A DNA stretch of 64,000 nucleotides from positions 1 to 64,000 of the forward strand of contig PXRN01000024.1 of assembly GCA_003021045.1 (NCBI GenBank), in the 5' to 3' direction. This document shows, one piece after another, positions 53,258 to 61,957 of the stretch. A model generated the notes under the pieces. That model saw nothing but the letters and a program-made list of their open reading frames with translations. It ran no database searches and was not told where the DNA came from. Positions within the stretch are counted from its first letter, which is position 1; each line of letters begins with the position of its first letter. The translations under genes and the position numbers were made by a program. Source of the DNA: Halobacteriales archaeon QS_4_69_34 (GTDB lineage Archaea; Halobacteriota; Halobacteria; Halobacteriales; Halococcaceae).

Positions 53258-53497
53258 ATGAACGACGGTTCTCACGACGTCGATTCGGGCATGTCGGTAC
53301 TCGACGACGCCGGCGAGGAGGTCGGGACGGTCGCGACGGTCGAGGGCGACACCGCCTACGTCGACCTCGATCCCGGGCTCGCCGACGAAGTGAAATCGGG
53401 TCTCGGTTTCGGCGACACGGACGAGGACACCTACGCGCTCCGCGACGAGATGGTCGACACCGTCGACGACGACGTCCACCTCCACGGCGAGCACTGA
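53258..53497 (+). CDS. Small PRC-barrel-like/DUF2171-type protein, 79 aa
   Basis: A 79-aa acidic protein from ATG 53258. After a short polar start, 'GMSVLDDAGEEVGTVATVEG' and 'DTAYVDLDPGLADEVKSGLG' (about 8-48) look like the PRC-barrel/DUF2171 fold common in haloarchaea, followed by 'DTDEDTYALRDEMVDTVDDD'. Such modules bind partners or modulate enzymes; the specific role is unknown. Longer in-frame upstream codons look non-coding. Confidence 0.65.
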   Translation: MNDGSHDVDSGMSVLDDAGEEVGTVATVEGDTAYVDLDPGLADEVKSGLGFGDTDEDTYALRDEMVDTVDDDVHLHGEH

Positions 53498-53564
53498 CTC
53501 GACCGCGGTCGGGACTCGGCGCAGCCGGCCGGTCGCGTTCGTCGGGACGACCGACGCGGCCACT

Positions 53565-53590
53565 GCCAGCGCTGATGGCCAGCGCTAATG
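53565..53590. repeat. Two 13-bp direct repeats before the cupin gene
   Basis: 'gccagcgctgatg' (53565-53577) and 'gccagcgctaatg' (53578-53590) differ at one base, and a related 'gacagcgccagcgct' follows. They lie about 45 nt upstream of the cupin start. Confidence 0.5.
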
Positions 53591-53631
53591 GACAGCGCCA
53601 GCGCTTTCACGCCGGCCGCCGTGGCGTCGTC

Positions 53632-54129
53632 ATGGAGACGGTTTCCGTCGAGGAGGTGGAATCGTACGCGGGCCCCGCGGCGGTCAAGCGTCCCCTCTCG
53701 AAGGCGCTCGGCGCTTCGGAGCTGAACTTGAACTACTACGAGCTCGAGCCGGGCGAGAGCTTCGCGTTCGGCTACCACGCCCACACCGACCAGGAGGAGG
53801 TCTTCTACGTCCGTTCGGGGCGGGTCACCTTCGAGACCGAAGCGGGCGACGTGGCCGTCGACGCCGGCGAGGCCGTCCGGTTCGCGCCCGGGGAGTACCA
53901 GCGGGGGACCAACGAGGGCTCCGAGCGCGTCGTCGCGCTGGCGTTCGGCGCACCGCAGGCGGCCGGCGAAACCGAGATCCTGCGCGCGTGCCCGAACTGT
54001 GACGAGCGCACCGCCCAGCGGATCGAGCGCGCGGAGGAGGGTGAGGAGGGCAAAGACGGCGGCGACGACGGCGACACCCTCGTGACGCTGTGTGTCGACT
54101 GCGACGCGGAGACGGGGTGGTTCGCGTGA
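53632..54129 (+). CDS. Cupin-domain protein with C-terminal zinc ribbon
   Basis: A 165-aa protein from ATG 53632. Cupin motif 1 is 'FAFGYHAHTDQEEVFYVRSG' (His-x-His...Glu, about 44-63), and motif 2 is weak, around 'VRFAPGEYQRGTNEGSERV'. The C-terminus has 'ACPNCDERTAQRI' (Cys-x-x-Cys) and 'TLCVDCDAETGW' (Cys-x-x-Cys), a likely zinc ribbon, separated by a Glu/Gly/Asp linker. Binding of a metal and a small ligand is expected; the reaction is unknown. It overlaps the next gene by GTGA, so the two are co-translated. Confidence 0.8.
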   Translation: METVSVEEVESYAGPAAVKRPLSKALGASELNLNYYELEPGESFAFGYHAHTDQEEVFYVRSGRVTFETEAGDVAVDAGEAVRFAPGEYQRGTNEGSERVVALAFGAPQAAGETEILRACPNCDERTAQRIERAEEGEEGKDGGDDGDTLVTLCVDCDAETGWFA

Positions 54130-54524
54130 GCGACCCCGCCGGTGGTCCGACGGCCGACCGCCCCACGCTCGTCTACGACGACGACTGCGGGTTCTGTACG
54201 TGGTGTGCGGAGTGGGCCGTCTCCCACGGCGAGTTCGAGCCGATCGGTTTCTCGGCACTCACCGACACACAGCGCGAACGCCTCCCTCCCGACTACGAGG
54301 AGTGTGTCCACCTGTTCGCCGACGGTCGGGTGTACTCCTGTGGACGGGCCACCGAGGAGGTGCTGGCGCGTTCGGATGCCGTTCCGGGGGAGCTGTTCGA
54401 CTTCCTCGGGCAGTTCGACGACTACGGGCGCTTCCGCGAAACCCTCTACCGCTGGGGTGCGGATCGCCGGGACTGGTTGGGGGTAGTGCTCAGCGCCGAT
54501 TCGCCCGTGTCGCGCCGGGAGTGA
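54126..54524 (+). CDS. DCC-family thiol-disulfide oxidoreductase-like protein (DUF393)
   Basis: A 132-aa protein from GTG 54126 overlapping the cupin stop. The family motif 'TLVYDDDCGFCTWCAEWAVS' (about 14-33) has the Asp-x-x-Cys-x-x-Cys arrangement of the DCC family, with 'EECVHLFADGRVYSCGRATE' and a C-terminal 'YRWGADRRDW'. Members have a thioredoxin-like fold and are presumed redox proteins. The partner is unknown; the coupled zinc-ribbon cupin is a candidate. Confidence 0.85.
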   Translation: MSDPAGGPTADRPTLVYDDDCGFCTWCAEWAVSHGEFEPIGFSALTDTQRERLPPDYEECVHLFADGRVYSCGRATEEVLARSDAVPGELFDFLGQFDDYGRFRETLYRWGADRRDWLGVVLSADSPVSRRE

Positions 54525-54564
54525 AGCCCGGCGCTCTCGCTGCCGTGGTCGCCCGCCTGTCGGC

Positions 54565-55743
54565 TCACGAGAACGCCGGGATCCCGGTCAGGTCGTGGCC
54601 GAGGATCAGCGAGTGGATGTCGTGGGTGCCCTCGTAGGTGTAGACGGTCTCCATGTTCGCCATGTGGCGCATCGGCGAGTAATCGAGGCTGATGCCGTTG
54701 CCGCCGAGCATCTCCCGGGCCACCCGCGACTGGTTGCGGGCCATCCGGACGTTGTTCCGTTTGGCCATCGAGACCTGCTGGGGGCGCAACTCGCCCCGTT
54801 CTTTCAGTTCCGCGAGCCGGTGGGCGAGCAGCTGGCTCGTCGTGATTTCGGACGCCATCTCGGCGAGCTTGCCCTGCTGGAGCTGGAACCCTCCAATAGG
54901 TCGGTCGAACTGCTCGCGGTCGGTCGCATAGTCGCGGGCGGTTTCGAAGCAGTCCCTGGCCGCGCCGACCGCGCCCCACGCGATGCCGAAGCGGGCCTGC
55001 GTGAGACACGAGAGCGGTCCCTTCATGCCCTCGACGCCGGGGAGAACGTTCGCCTCGGGGACGTGGACGTCGCTCAGGCCGATCTCCCCCGTCACGGAGG
55101 CACGCATCGAGAGCTTCCCGTCGATCCCGTTGGTCGAGATGCCATCGCGGTCGGTCTCGACGAGAAAGCCCCGCACCGGATCGTCGGGCGCGGACAGGTC
55201 GCGCGCCCACACCACGGCGACGTCCGCGATCGGCGCGTTGGTGATCCACGTCTTCGAGCCGTTGAGTACGTAGCCCTCGCCCGTGTCCGCACCGTTTGCG
55301 GCCTCCGCGCGGGTCTCCATCCCCGAGGGGTTCGAGCCGTGGTCGGGCTCGGTGAGCCCGAAACAGCCCACCGCCTCACCCGCCCCCAGCTCCGCCAGCC
55401 AGCGGTCCTTCTGGGCGTCGGAGCCGTAGGCGAAGATCGGGTACATCACCAGCGCGCCCTGGACGCTCGCCATCGACCGGATTCCCGAGTCGCCGGCCTC
55501 CAGTTCCTGCATCAGGAGTCCGTAGGCGGTCTCGGAGACGCCCGGCAGTCCGTAGCTATCGAGGTTCGGCGCGTAGAAGCCCAGCTCGCCCATCGCCTCG
55601 ACGAGCTCGGTAGGGAAGGTGCCGTCCTCGAAGTGGGACCCGATGTCGGGTTTCACCCGGTCGTCGACGAACTCGCGGGCCGTGTCCCGGATCATCCGCT
55701 CTTCCTCGCCGAGGTCGGCCTCGAGTCCCACGTAGTCGAGCAT
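54565..55743 (-). CDS. Acyl-CoA dehydrogenase, glutaryl-CoA dehydrogenase-like
   Basis: A 392-aa FAD enzyme from ATG 55743 ('MLDYVGLEADLGEEERMIRD'). Seen: 'CFGLTEPDHGSNPSGM' (FAD/substrate region, about 125), 'KTWITNAPIADVAVVWARD', 'TQARFGIAWGAVGAARDCFE', and the C-terminal 'VYTYEGTHDIHSLILGHDLT' (about 368-387), where Glu is the catalytic base in glutaryl-CoA dehydrogenases. This subgroup oxidises, and often decarboxylates, glutaryl-CoA; other short-chain substrates are possible. It is divergent from the Dna2-like gene. Confidence 0.88.
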   Translation of the reverse strand: MLDYVGLEADLGEEERMIRDTAREFVDDRVKPDIGSHFEDGTFPTELVEAMGELGFYAPNLDSYGLPGVSETAYGLLMQELEAGDSGIRSMASVQGALVMYPIFAYGSDAQKDRWLAELGAGEAVGCFGLTEPDHGSNPSGMETRAEAANGADTGEGYVLNGSKTWITNAPIADVAVVWARDLSAPDDPVRGFLVETDRDGISTNGIDGKLSMRASVTGEIGLSDVHVPEANVLPGVEGMKGPLSCLTQARFGIAWGAVGAARDCFETARDYATDREQFDRPIGGFQLQQGKLAEMASEITTSQLLAHRLAELKERGELRPQQVSMAKRNNVRMARNQSRVAREMLGGNGISLDYSPMRHMANMETVYTYEGTHDIHSLILGHDLTGIPAFS

Positions 55744-55868
55744 GCCATCGCGTGGGGCCGCGCGGGCAAAAAAAGCTCGCTCATCGAATCGAGCGACGAG
55801 GTGTAGCGAGCGCACGGGCGACCGGGCGGACCGACAGCGTTTTTCGCTCGCCGGCCGCCCCCGGACGT

Positions 55869-58829
55869 GTGAGCGAGCTCCGCGGGCCGATCGTCGACGT
55901 GGGCGGATCGCGGACCGTCGATACCCGGCACGGCGAGCGCGACCTCGCGGAGCTCTCGGTCCGACCGGAGCGCGGTGGGGCCCCGCCGGTCCGGGTGACC
56001 CTCTGGGGGAACTGGGCCGAGACCGCCGACTACGCCGAGCCGGGCATGGAGCTCTCGGTCACGAACCCCGACGAGGGCAAGTACCGCGGCGAGCCCCGAT
56101 ACTCGACCACGGGAGACTCGCGGGTGGTGCTCGAACCGGGCTATCTGGCGAACGTCACCGACGTGCGCTCGTGGGTGCAGTGCCCCCGGATGCACTACCT
56201 GAACAAGCTCTCCGGGACGCCACTGAACTACCCCGTGGTGAAGGGGACGATCGTTCACGAGGTCTTCTCCGATCTGCTCCGCGGTCGCGCGGTCGAATCG
56301 GCAGTCGCCGAGCGCGTCGCCGACGCCGGACTCGACCTCGGGCTGCTCGAGCGCGACGCCGCGGCGGTCGAGGCGGACGTGCGCGACCACGCCCGCGCCA
56401 TCGACGGCTGGCTCAGCCAGGGCAGGTTGGGCGTCGACGACGACTGGCGAAGCGAACAGACCCTGATCGGCGATCGCTACGGGCTCAAAGGACGGGCCGA
56501 CGCCGTCCGCCGGGGGACCCCCGTCGAGCTCAAGACGGGCAAGAACACGAACCGCGAGCCCCGCTTCCAGGACAAAGTGCAGGTGGCGTGCTACGCGCTC
56601 CTGCTCGGCGACCGCGAGGGATCGAAGACGCCCGACACCGGCACCCTCCTGTATACCAAAAACGCCACGCTCGACCGGGAGGAGGCGTCGGGCGATCTCT
56701 CGCCGGCAAAGGAGTTCTCGATCGGGTCGGGACTCCTGAATTTCGTGCTCAGAAAGCGCAACGAGCTCGCCGCGATGGAGTACGGGCTGGGCGTGCCGAC
56801 GGGATACGAGGCCGACGCAGTGTGTGAATACTGCTTCGAGCAGGACACGTGCATGGTGGTCTCGGGCCGGCTCGATCAGGAGTCGAAGGCCGGGCGGATC
56901 GGGCAGACACTCCCCGAGGGAGAACGGGCGTACTTCGAGCGAATGTACGGGTTCGCCGAGCGCGAGCGCCGGGCGACCCACGGCGAATACGCGAAGCTGT
57001 GGACCCAGAGTCCCGCCGAACGCGCCGAGGCGGACCGGGCGCTGATCGACCTCGAACCCGCAGGAAAAAGAGAGGTCGACGGCCGGTGGGAGCTCCGGGC
57101 ACGGTGTAAGGACCCGGTCTCGAAGCTTCGCGCGGGCGACGTCTGTCTGGCGAGCGACGGCGACCCGGTTGGAGGGACTGCCGAACTCGCCCGGATCGTC
57201 GAGCTCGGCGCGGAGGTGGTCGTCACGACAGACGAGCCCGTCGAGCTCCGCCGGCTCGACGTCTACCCCTCGGACTGGAGCAGCGACCGGCTGCTCACGG
57301 CGCTGCACGACGCGGTGCTGGCGGGCGACGAGCGGCGAAAGGACGTGCTGTTCGGCCGGCGCGAACCCGCGTTCCGGGGCGTCGATGCAGGAGCGAGTGG
57401 GGAAGCAGGGACCGACGGGGCGACCGAGAAGGGGTTCGTGCCGAACAACGCGGCGCAAGACCGCGCGGTCGAGCTGGCCGTCGGCGCGGCGGACTGTGCG
57501 CTGATCCACGGGCCGCCGGGCACCGGCAAGACCTACACCATCGCCCGAACCGTGCGCGCATTGGTCGCCCGCGGCGAGCGCGTCCTGCTGTCGGCCTTTA
57601 CCAATCGCGCGGTCGACAACGCGCTCGAAGCGCTCCGCGAACAGGGGTACGAAAACTTCGTCCGCGTGGGCACCGAGCACGGCGTGCGCGCGGACATGCA
57701 GGACCACCGGCTGGAGACGAGGGGCGACCCCGCGGCGCGGGCGGCCGAGCTCCGGGAGGCCTCGGTGGTGGCGGCCACGACGGCGAGCTGTGGCTCGCGG
57801 GTCATGCGCGAGGGCGAGTTCGACGTCGCGCTGGTCGACGAGGCCGCCCAGCTGACCGAGCCGGCGACGCTCGCCGCGACGAACCTCGCCGACCGGTTCG
57901 TTCTCGTCGGCGACCACCAGCAGCTCCCCCCGGTCGTACAGGGTGAGACCGACACCCTCCCCACCGGAGTGTCGACGACCGACGGGGCCACCGACGCCGA
58001 CCCGGCCGGCGCGACCGGTGCGACCGGCGCGAGGGTCGACGCGAGCGCAACCGACGGGACTGACGAACCGGCGACCGACGGCGGCACAGCCAGCGGCAGT
58101 ACGACCGAGGGCAGTACAACCGGTGGCGGCACGACCGACACTGGAGAGGCGGCGGGGACCGGGGCCGGGACGGCGGGGGACGGCGAGCCGGCCCCCGGGG
58201 AGTGGCCGCCGACGGACTTCTCGCGCTCGCTGTTCGAGCGGCTGATCGAGACCTATCCCGACGCGAGCGTAATGCTCGACGCACAGTACCGGATGGCCCA
58301 GCGAATCCAGGCGTTTTCCTCGCGCGAGTTCTACGACGGCGGGCTGCGGCCCGCCTCCGGCGCGGTGGCGAGCCGGCGGATCGACGACCTCCCGGGCGTG
58401 TCGCTCGACGCCCTTCCGTCCCATCTCCGCGAGCAGGTCGCGTTCGTCGATCCCGGCGGGACCGCCGTAGGCCACACCAACCCCGCCGAGATCGAGGCAG
58501 TGGTGGAGGTCGTGGCGGCGTTCGCCGAGGGGGGCATCGACCGCGAGGACATCGGCATCATCGCGCCCTTCCGGGCACAGGCCGCAGCGATCCGCCGGCG
58601 GCTCGACGGGGTGGCCGTCGACACGGTCGACCGCTTCCAGGGCTCGGCGAAGGAGGTGATCGTGGTCTCCTTTGTCGCCACGGGCGAACTCGACTCGCCG
58701 ATCTTCGAGGACCACAGGCGAGTGAACGTCGCGCTCACCCGGGCGAAGCGGGCGCTCGTACTCGTCGGCGACGCCGCGACCCTCGAAAGCGACGAGCGCT
58801 ACGCGCGACTGGTCGCGTGGGCGCGCTGA
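55869..58829 (+). CDS. Dna2-like fusion of Cas4-type nuclease and superfamily 1 helicase
   Basis: A 986-aa protein from GTG 55869. The N-terminal half has a Cas4/RecB-like nuclease: first Cys in 'SWVQCPRMHYLN' (about 103), 'GLKGRADAVRRGTPVELKTG' (Asp...Glu-x-Lys, about 205-224), and 'CEYCFEQDTC' (about 318-327) completing a four-Cys iron-sulfur cluster. The C-terminal half has helicase motifs 'IHGPPGTGKTYTIARTV' (I), 'VALVDEAAQL' (II), 'LVGDHQQLPPVV' (III), 'LDAQYRMAQRI' (IV), 'VDTVDRFQGSAKEVIVVSF' (V) and 'VNVALTRAKRALVLVG' (VI). It probably processes flaps or DNA ends in replication and repair. A Thr/Gly/Ala-rich insertion of about 84 residues (about 693-777) follows motif III. Confidence 0.9.
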   Translation: MSELRGPIVDVGGSRTVDTRHGERDLAELSVRPERGGAPPVRVTLWGNWAETADYAEPGMELSVTNPDEGKYRGEPRYSTTGDSRVVLEPGYLANVTDVRSWVQCPRMHYLNKLSGTPLNYPVVKGTIVHEVFSDLLRGRAVESAVAERVADAGLDLGLLERDAAAVEADVRDHARAIDGWLSQGRLGVDDDWRSEQTLIGDRYGLKGRADAVRRGTPVELKTGKNTNREPRFQDKVQVACYALLLGDREGSKTPDTGTLLYTKNATLDREEASGDLSPAKEFSIGSGLLNFVLRKRNELAAMEYGLGVPTGYEADAVCEYCFEQDTCMVVSGRLDQESKAGRIGQTLPEGERAYFERMYGFAERERRATHGEYAKLWTQSPAERAEADRALIDLEPAGKREVDGRWELRARCKDPVSKLRAGDVCLASDGDPVGGTAELARIVELGAEVVVTTDEPVELRRLDVYPSDWSSDRLLTALHDAVLAGDERRKDVLFGRREPAFRGVDAGASGEAGTDGATEKGFVPNNAAQDRAVELAVGAADCALIHGPPGTGKTYTIARTVRALVARGERVLLSAFTNRAVDNALEALREQGYENFVRVGTEHGVRADMQDHRLETRGDPAARAAELREASVVAATTASCGSRVMREGEFDVALVDEAAQLTEPATLAATNLADRFVLVGDHQQLPPVVQGETDTLPTGVSTTDGATDADPAGATGATGARVDASATDGTDEPATDGGTASGSTTEGSTTGGGTTDTGEAAGTGAGTAGDGEPAPGEWPPTDFSRSLFERLIETYPDASVMLDAQYRMAQRIQAFSSREFYDGGLRPASGAVASRRIDDLPGVSLDALPSHLREQVAFVDPGGTAVGHTNPAEIEAVVEVVAAFAEGGIDREDIGIIAPFRAQAAAIRRRLDGVAVDTVDRFQGSAKEVIVVSFVATGELDSPIFEDHRRVNVALTRAKRALVLVGDAATLESDERYARLVAWAR

Positions 58830-59001
58830 GAGAGGGGAGACGGAAAGAGGAAAGCCGGCGACGGGACGGGCAGCGCGGCGACGGCGACTCGCGGAACGCT
58901 CGATTTCGGTCCCAGTAAGTGTCATCGGCGGGAGCCTCCCGTCGTAGACGACCGTGGAGCCGTGACGAAACGTTCAGGGCCGATCGCCGCCGACGGCGGG
59001 C

Positions 59002-59928
59002 GTGGCCTACCGGAACCTCCTGTCGTTCGTGCTCCTCGCCGCTGTCTGGGGATCGGCGTTCGTCGGCATCAAGGCCGGACTCGACTTCTTCCCGCCCGTC
59101 CTGTTCGCTGCGTTCCGCTTCGACGTCGCTTCGGTCCTCATGCTCGGCTACGCGGCCTACGCGGCCGACCGCTTCCGTCCCCGCACGGCGGGCGAGTGGT
59201 GGCTGGTCGCGGTCGGCTCGGTCTTTCTGATCGCCGGCTATCACGCCCTGCTGTTCGTCGGCGAGCAGGGCACGACCAGTGCGGCCGCCGCCGTCATCGT
59301 GAGCCTCTCGCCCGTGTTGACGACGGCGTTCGCGCGCGGACTGCTGCCCGACGAACGTCTCACCCTCGCCGGTCTCGTCGGGATGGCGCTCGGGTTCGTC
59401 GGCGTGGTCGTCCTCGCCCAGCCCGATTTCGAGAACCTGCTCGCCGGCGACCTCCTCGCCGAGGGGCTCGTCCTCGCGGCGGCGGTCGCGTTCGCGCTGG
59501 GGAGCGTCCTCACGCGCCGGAGCGAGTCCCGCCTCCCAGTCGAAACGCTCGAAGCGTGGTCGATGCTCGGCGGCGCGCTCTGGCTGCACGCCGGGAGCCT
59601 CGCCATCGGGGAGTCGCCGGCAGCCGTCCGGTGGACGGCCGAGGCCGCCGGGGCGCTCGCCTACCTCGCGGTCGTCCCGAGCGCGGTCGGCTTCCTGCTC
59701 TATTTCTACCTGCTCGACCGGCTCGGTCCCGTCGAGATCAACCTCGTCTCCTATGTCGCGCCGATCTTCGCGGCGCTCATCGGCTTCGCCCTCCTCGGCG
59801 AGGTCGTCGACGCCGCGACCGTCGTGGGCTTTGCGATCGTCTGCTCCGGGTTCGCCCTGCTCAAACATCGGGCGATCGCGGCCGAGTGGCCCCACATCCG
59901 GGCGGTGCTCGGTGGCTCCGGGCGATAG
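59002..59928 (+). CDS. EamA/DMT-family transporter
   Basis: A 308-aa protein from GTG 59002 with ten predicted membrane helices in two EamA repeats. 'FVLLAAVWGSAFVGIKAGLD' opens repeat one; 'LVLAAAVAFALGSVLTRRSE' and the C-terminal 'YVAPIFAALIGFALLGEVVD' mark repeat two. The family exports amino acids, nucleobases or other metabolites, and the substrate is unknown. It lies downstream of the Dna2-like gene but 172 nt away, with no evidence of a shared role. Confidence 0.88.
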   Translation: MAYRNLLSFVLLAAVWGSAFVGIKAGLDFFPPVLFAAFRFDVASVLMLGYAAYAADRFRPRTAGEWWLVAVGSVFLIAGYHALLFVGEQGTTSAAAAVIVSLSPVLTTAFARGLLPDERLTLAGLVGMALGFVGVVVLAQPDFENLLAGDLLAEGLVLAAAVAFALGSVLTRRSESRLPVETLEAWSMLGGALWLHAGSLAIGESPAAVRWTAEAAGALAYLAVVPSAVGFLLYFYLLDRLGPVEINLVSYVAPIFAALIGFALLGEVVDAATVVGFAIVCSGFALLKHRAIAAEWPHIRAVLGGSGR

Positions 59929-60062
59929 GAGGGCTTCGAGTGCAGGGCGGCGGTCCGCGGTGGTGGCGCGGTCCGGAGTCACGCCGGTCCGGTACGAGCA
60001 CGGCACTCGGCGACGGCACGGCGCTCACAACAGACCGGATCGAACCGAGATCGCCGTTTCGA

Positions 60063-60500
60063 TCAGCCGAGGGCCGTCACCGCGACGCGGTGGGTGCCCC
60101 GGGGTCCGTCGAGTTCGACGGCGTCGACGATCCGCCCGGCGACGGTCGCGCGCCACCGCTCGACCGCCGCCGCGTGGCGCTCGCGGTGGGCCTCGATCGA
60201 ATAGGCGGTGTCGGTCGCGGCCCGGAGGCGGTCCGCGGTGTCGTCCGGCGTGGGGTACTCGGGGACGTCCTCGACGAGCGCCGCCGGATCGACGTGGAGG
60301 GGCGCGGGGCCGTCGGCGTCGCCCCCGATTCCAGCATCGACACGATGGAGGCGGGCGCGCATCCGGCCGTTGAACGGCGGCATGACACGGAGGACGGTCC
60401 CGACCCCGCGCCGCCGGTTGGCTTCGAGGGCCGCGACGACGTCCCCAGCCGTCACGGCGAGCGCGCTGACGTCGCGGTAGTCGGTCGACTCGGGAGCCAC
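60063..60500 (-). CDS. Haloarchaeal protein of unknown function (145 aa)
   Basis: A 145-aa acidic cytoplasmic protein from ATG 60500. It begins 'MAPESTDYRDVSALAVTAGD' with 'VVAALEANRRRGVGTVLRVM' and 'PPFNGRMRARLHRVD', followed by a region mentioning no known motif ('ALVEDVPEYPTPDDTADRLR') and a C-terminal 'VAGRIVDAVELDGPRGTHRV'. From composition and codon bias it is a real gene. I know of haloarchaeal families with this length and similar conserved 'PPFNGRMRARLH', but cannot name a function. Confidence 0.65.
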   Translation of the reverse strand: MAPESTDYRDVSALAVTAGDVVAALEANRRRGVGTVLRVMPPFNGRMRARLHRVDAGIGGDADGPAPLHVDPAALVEDVPEYPTPDDTADRLRAATDTAYSIEAHRERHAAAVERWRATVAGRIVDAVELDGPRGTHRVAVTALG

Positions 60501-60615
60501 GTCGGGGAGTCGTCGTCGACGCCCCTAACCGTGCTGGCCCGACGACCTCAACGGGGAAGGGCAGCGAACTTTTCGCTCCCACGGTCTGTAAACTTCCCAC
60601 GTGTTGTTAGTTCCA

Positions 60616-60627
60616 TAGCTTTATTGT
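60616..60627 (+). promoter_or_regulatory. Promoter of the acyl-CoA dehydrogenase gene at 60650
   Basis: TATA-like 'tagctttattgt' about 28 nt before the ATG. Confidence 0.55.
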
Positions 60628-60649
60628 CGTCCGGGCCCGAACGGTATGC

Positions 60650-61846
60650 ATGACGGTCGCACAATCGGGCGCGGCGGCGTTCGGCGAGAGCGACGAGCTG
60701 TCGATGATCAAGCAGACGGTGCGGGACGTCGCCGCCGACTACGACGACGAGTACTGGTTCGACGTGGCCGACGGCATGGAGCCAGCGGAGTTCTGGGCCG
60801 ACTGTGCGGACGCCGGCTTCCTCGGGACGACGGTCCCCGAGGAGTACGGCGGCGAGGGGATGGGCTTTGCCGAGCTCGCGGAGATCGTCAAGACCCTCTC
60901 GGAAAACGGCTGCATGGGGTCGGAGATGCTGTTCGTCGTCAACGTCTGCTTCGGCGCGATCACGCTGGTCGCAAACGGCAGCGAGGCCCAGAAGGAGGAG
61001 CTGCTGCCGCCGCTGTGTGACGGCGAGCTCCGCTTCTGCATGGCGCTCACCGAGCCCAACGCGGGCCACAACGCGCCCAACATGGAGACCTTCGCCGAAC
61101 AGGACGGCGAGGAGTACGTCATCGACGGCTCGAAGCAGTGGATCAGCGGCGTCGAGCGCGCCGACGAGATGCTGCTGGTCGCGCGTACGACCCCGATCGA
61201 GGAGGCCGACAAGCGCACGATGGGCGTCACCCTCTTCCGGGCCGATCCCGCCGACCCGGCGATCGAGGCCCGCGAACTCGACGTCGGCATCCCGACGCCC
61301 GAAAAGCAGTACGAGCTCTCGATCGACGGCTACGTGGCGAACGAAGAGGACGTGATCGGCACGAAGGGGATGGGGCTCTACCAGCTGTTCGACACCGTCA
61401 ATCCCGAGCGGCTGCTCGGCTCGGCGGGCGCGATCGGCTCCGGTCGCAACGCGATCGAGCGCGCGGTCGACTACGCGAGCGACAGGGTCGTCTTCGACCA
61501 GCCCATCGGCGCACATCAGGGCGTCCAGCACCCCCTTGCGGACAGCTACTCGAAGCTCGAAGCCGCGGACCTCCTCTTAAAGAAGGCGGCGTGGATGGTC
61601 GACAACGAGCCCGACATGAAAGAGACCGCGAAGATTTCCAACATGGCGAAGCTGCGCGCGAGCGAGGCCGGCCACGAGGCCTGCGACGTCGCGCTCCAGG
61701 CCCACGGCGGCAACGGGTTCAGCCGGGACTACGCGGTCGTCGAGATGTGGAAGGGCACCCGACTCGGGAAAGTCGCCCCGGGTTCGACGGAGATGATGCG
61801 CAACCACATCGCCGAGCACACCCTCGGGCTGCCCCGATCGTACTGA
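60650..61846 (+). CDS. Acyl-CoA dehydrogenase
   Basis: A 398-aa FAD-dependent acyl-CoA dehydrogenase. Seen: 'TTVPEEYGGEGMGFAELAEI' (about 58-77), 'CMALTEPNAGHNAPNMETFA' (about 128-147), 'QWISGVERADEMLLVARTT', 'DYASDRVVFDQPIGAHQGVQ' (about 274-293) and 'DVALQAHGGNGFSRDYAVVE' (about 346-365). It introduces the alpha-beta double bond of an acyl-CoA. Lacking the glutaryl-type 'YEGTHDIH' end, it differs from the enzyme at 54565. The acyl-CoA ligase gene follows 111 nt later on the same strand, suggesting a joint degradation route. Confidence 0.9.
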   Translation: MTVAQSGAAAFGESDELSMIKQTVRDVAADYDDEYWFDVADGMEPAEFWADCADAGFLGTTVPEEYGGEGMGFAELAEIVKTLSENGCMGSEMLFVVNVCFGAITLVANGSEAQKEELLPPLCDGELRFCMALTEPNAGHNAPNMETFAEQDGEEYVIDGSKQWISGVERADEMLLVARTTPIEEADKRTMGVTLFRADPADPAIEARELDVGIPTPEKQYELSIDGYVANEEDVIGTKGMGLYQLFDTVNPERLLGSAGAIGSGRNAIERAVDYASDRVVFDQPIGAHQGVQHPLADSYSKLEAADLLLKKAAWMVDNEPDMKETAKISNMAKLRASEAGHEACDVALQAHGGNGFSRDYAVVEMWKGTRLGKVAPGSTEMMRNHIAEHTLGLPRSY

Positions 61847-61957
61847 GTCGACTCCGCCCCGTCGAACGTCCGTTCCCGACCGTCCGGAGACCACGGCTTC
61901 GAACGGAACCGCCGTGGCACAACGCCTAAGTCCCCGACCTCGGTGGGTCCGGGTAGC